Of a stretch of DNA of 6,055 bases, positions 4,534-6,055 are shown piece by piece. The stretch comes from Synergistaceae bacterium. Its GTDB lineage: Bacteria; Synergistota; Synergistia; Synergistales; Aminobacteriaceae. The stretch is from positions 1 to 6,055 of the forward strand of contig JAFPWQ010000032.1 of assembly GCA_017394925.1 (NCBI GenBank), in the 5' to 3' direction. The position numbers and the translations under genes are program-made. Positions within the stretch are counted from its first letter, which is position 1. Each line of letters starts with the position of its first letter. The notes under the pieces are model-generated. The model searched no databases. It was not told where the DNA came from and was given only the letters and a program-made list of their open reading frames with translations.

Positions 4534-6055
4534 CTAAACGTCAAGGCAGCTCCCTCCGATAAACTCGCGAATGACTGAGTTATTCGGTATTCCGTCATTG
4601 TTCAGTGCAGGAACGAATCGCAGTATATTCAACAGTCTTAATGCCTCACTGAAGACGCTTGAATTCTCATCTACAGTGTGCAGTAACGGCTCAACATACG
4701 GCTTAAGCACACCGAGTTCATACGGCAGTGATGAGTTGAATATCGCGTTGGCTCTGCTCCTGTAGGGGAAGATATATTTTCTCGCGCCGCGTATAACTTT
4801 GGGATATACTTCGAGTGTTACCTGTGCAGATTTCCCCCTTGTCCTGTAATCGCGGATTATGCGCCTCAATAAACGGTTATCGCTCGTACTTGTTCTGTTG
4901 TGAGGGTCTATGCATATTCCCGTTAAAGGTGAGACGAAGACACCATAGCGTCCTGATTCGGGGATCATTGAGAGAATCTTATCGTTGAGGCCATGAATAC
5001 CTTCCATTATGAGAACGTCAGACGGTTTTAACTTTATGACCTTGCCGGGTTCTTTCTGTCCTGTGATGAAGTTATACACGGGCGTAATAACTTCTTCGCC
5101 TGCAAGTATGCGTGTCAGATTATCGCCGAGCAGATCTAAATCAAGCGCATCAAGACGTTCATAATCGTATTCGCCGGTCTCGTCTTTCGGGGAATCTTCG
5201 CGTTCCTTGAAGTAATTATCCAATGGAAGAGTTACGGGTGTTTTTCCGCAGACCATTAACTGAACTTTTAATCTCTCTGAGAACGTAGTCTTGCCTGAAC
5301 CTGACGGGCCTGCAATCGTTACGACTTTCACGGGACGGGCTGCAATATCTTCTGCGATGTTGCCGAGCCTCTGTGAATGAAACGCCTCCGCAATCAGAAC
5401 AAGCTCCTGAATCTTTCCTTCTGTTACTCTGTGATGTAATTTATTCAGGTAATTTAAATCAAGTACCTGTAACCAGTGCGCATAATCGAAAAAGACTTTT
5501 CCCATTGAAGGCTCAAGTTTTAATTCAGGCACTTCTTCAGGCGATTCTGTATCAGGGAATCTCAATAACATTCCATGCTCATAAAGCACAACATCAAACG
5601 TCTTTAACATTCCTGCTGACGGTGCAAGAGTACCCCCGCAGAAATATCCGTAACGTTCGCCGCATCGGTACACTTCAACGGGATCAAGATTTGCCCTCAC
5701 GAATAACTCTGCAATTTCATTCTCGCCCTGACGCTGAAAAACTCTTCTCGCCTTGTCTATAGTCAAAATCTCACGCGTTATCACTGAATCATGCTTTATG
5801 ATTTCATTCATTTCTGCCTTTATCTTGTCAACGTCTGACTGTGTAACTGCTCCGTCTTCAAACTCCCAGTAATGACCGTCCCCGATTGAATGCCTCAAAA
5901 TTGCTTTTCGTCCTAATGCCCTCGCACACGCAATGATTAACACGAATCCTAATGAACGTTTATATATTCTCTGTCCTGTAGGCGATATTGACGTGATGAA
6001 TTCAACCGTTGCATCTTCATCTACGATCCAGTCTAACGGGCGCGTGTAATTATTC
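4534..6055 (-). CDS. Nucleoside (uridine-type) kinase with ThrRS-like N-terminal region (start outside window)
   Basis: The frame stays open to the right edge, giving 506 visible residues; numbering here starts at the first full codon (6054-6052). Residues 1-37 (including VDEDATVEF and GQRIYKRSLGF) and about 38-240 resemble the TGS and second additional domains of threonyl-tRNA synthetase. The kinase domain follows: P-loop GPSGSGKT (249-256), the conserved Asp in LDNYF (278-282), YDYERLDALDLDLL (296-309), EGIHGLN (351-357), DPHNRTSTSDNRLLRRIIRD (383-402), and YIFPYRSRANAIFNSSLPYE (427-446). It should phosphorylate uridine or another nucleoside with ATP or GTP in pyrimidine salvage; exact substrate is not deducible. 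Known members are about 550 residues, so some 40-50 residues are missing. A GTG at 5943 is internal, since the conserved N-terminal sequence continues upstream of it. The gene ends 48 bases before the solute-binding protein gene. Confidence 0.88.
   Translation of the reverse strand, partial: NNYTRPLDWIVDEDATVEFITSISPTGQRIYKRSLGFVLIIACARALGRKAILRHSIGDGHYWEFEDGAVTQSDVDKIKAEMNEIIKHDSVITREILTIDKARRVFQRQGENEIAELFVRANLDPVEVYRCGERYGYFCGGTLAPSAGMLKTFDVVLYEHGMLLRFPDTESPEEVPELKLEPSMGKVFFDYAHWLQVLDLNYLNKLHHRVTEGKIQELVLIAEAFHSQRLGNIAEDIAARPVKVVTIAGPSGSGKTTFSERLKVQLMVCGKTPVTLPLDNYFKEREDSPKDETGEYDYERLDALDLDLLGDNLTRILAGEEVITPVYNFITGQKEPGKVIKLKPSDVLIMEGIHGLNDKILSMIPESGRYGVFVSPLTGICIDPHNRTSTSDNRLLRRIIRDYRTRGKSAQVTLEVYPKVIRGARKYIFPYRSRANAIFNSSLPYELGVLKPYVEPLLHTVDENSSVFSEALRLLNILRFVPALNNDGIPNNSVIREFIGGSCLDV

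Noticed and set aside
4539..4544. TTGACG as a -35 box for the TATAAT at 4531-4526
   Set aside because: The spacer is only 7 bases, far below the 16-18 needed.
5373..5762. Open frame of 129 codons on the + strand opposite the kinase
   Set aside because: It is antisense to conserved kinase sequence, and the protein has low-complexity, unlikely composition with no family motif.

Overview
The window is a compact bacterial segment with one partial gene on the + strand at the left edge (1-228) and a six-gene block on the - strand filling the rest (303-6055). The two units converge on a short intergenic hairpin at 240-266. Apart from the - strand gap of about 48 bases at 4486-4533, genes in the block overlap, abut or lie about 21 bases apart, so it looks like one operon transcribed from right to left. 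No rRNA, tRNA, CRISPR array, insertion sequence or origin was seen, and no gene-free stretch exceeds 75 bases.

Order along the - strand: (1) a nucleoside (uridine-type) kinase with an N-terminal threonyl-tRNA-synthetase-like region, whose start lies beyond the right edge; (2) an exported solute-binding protein of the amino-acid-binding (SBP_bac_3) type whose lobes appear in permuted order; (3) an exported SH3-like-domain protein; (4) cbiB, adenosylcobinamide-phosphate synthase; (5) cobD, a PLP-dependent threonine-phosphate decarboxylase; (6) a DUF3841 protein. A likely bidirectional terminator follows.

The best understood part is the cbiB-cobD pair. CobD makes (R)-1-amino-2-propanol phosphate and CbiB attaches it to adenosylcobyric acid, so the pair builds the aminopropanol arm of cobalamin. 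No other cobalamin gene and no B12 riboswitch is visible. The two envelope proteins upstream have no transporter permease or ATPase beside them, so any link to corrinoid or amino-acid uptake is only a guess.

The organism is probably an anaerobic bacterium of moderate to low G+C that makes corrinoids and exports proteins through Sec. The kinase architecture occurs in Synergistetes, Thermotogae, Firmicutes and Bacteroidetes. The overall flavour suggests Synergistetes or a related gut or rumen lineage, but this is a low-confidence impression without a database search. The features most worth a second look are the permuted solute-binding protein, the tandem duplication in front of it, and the DUF3841 gene coupled to cobD.
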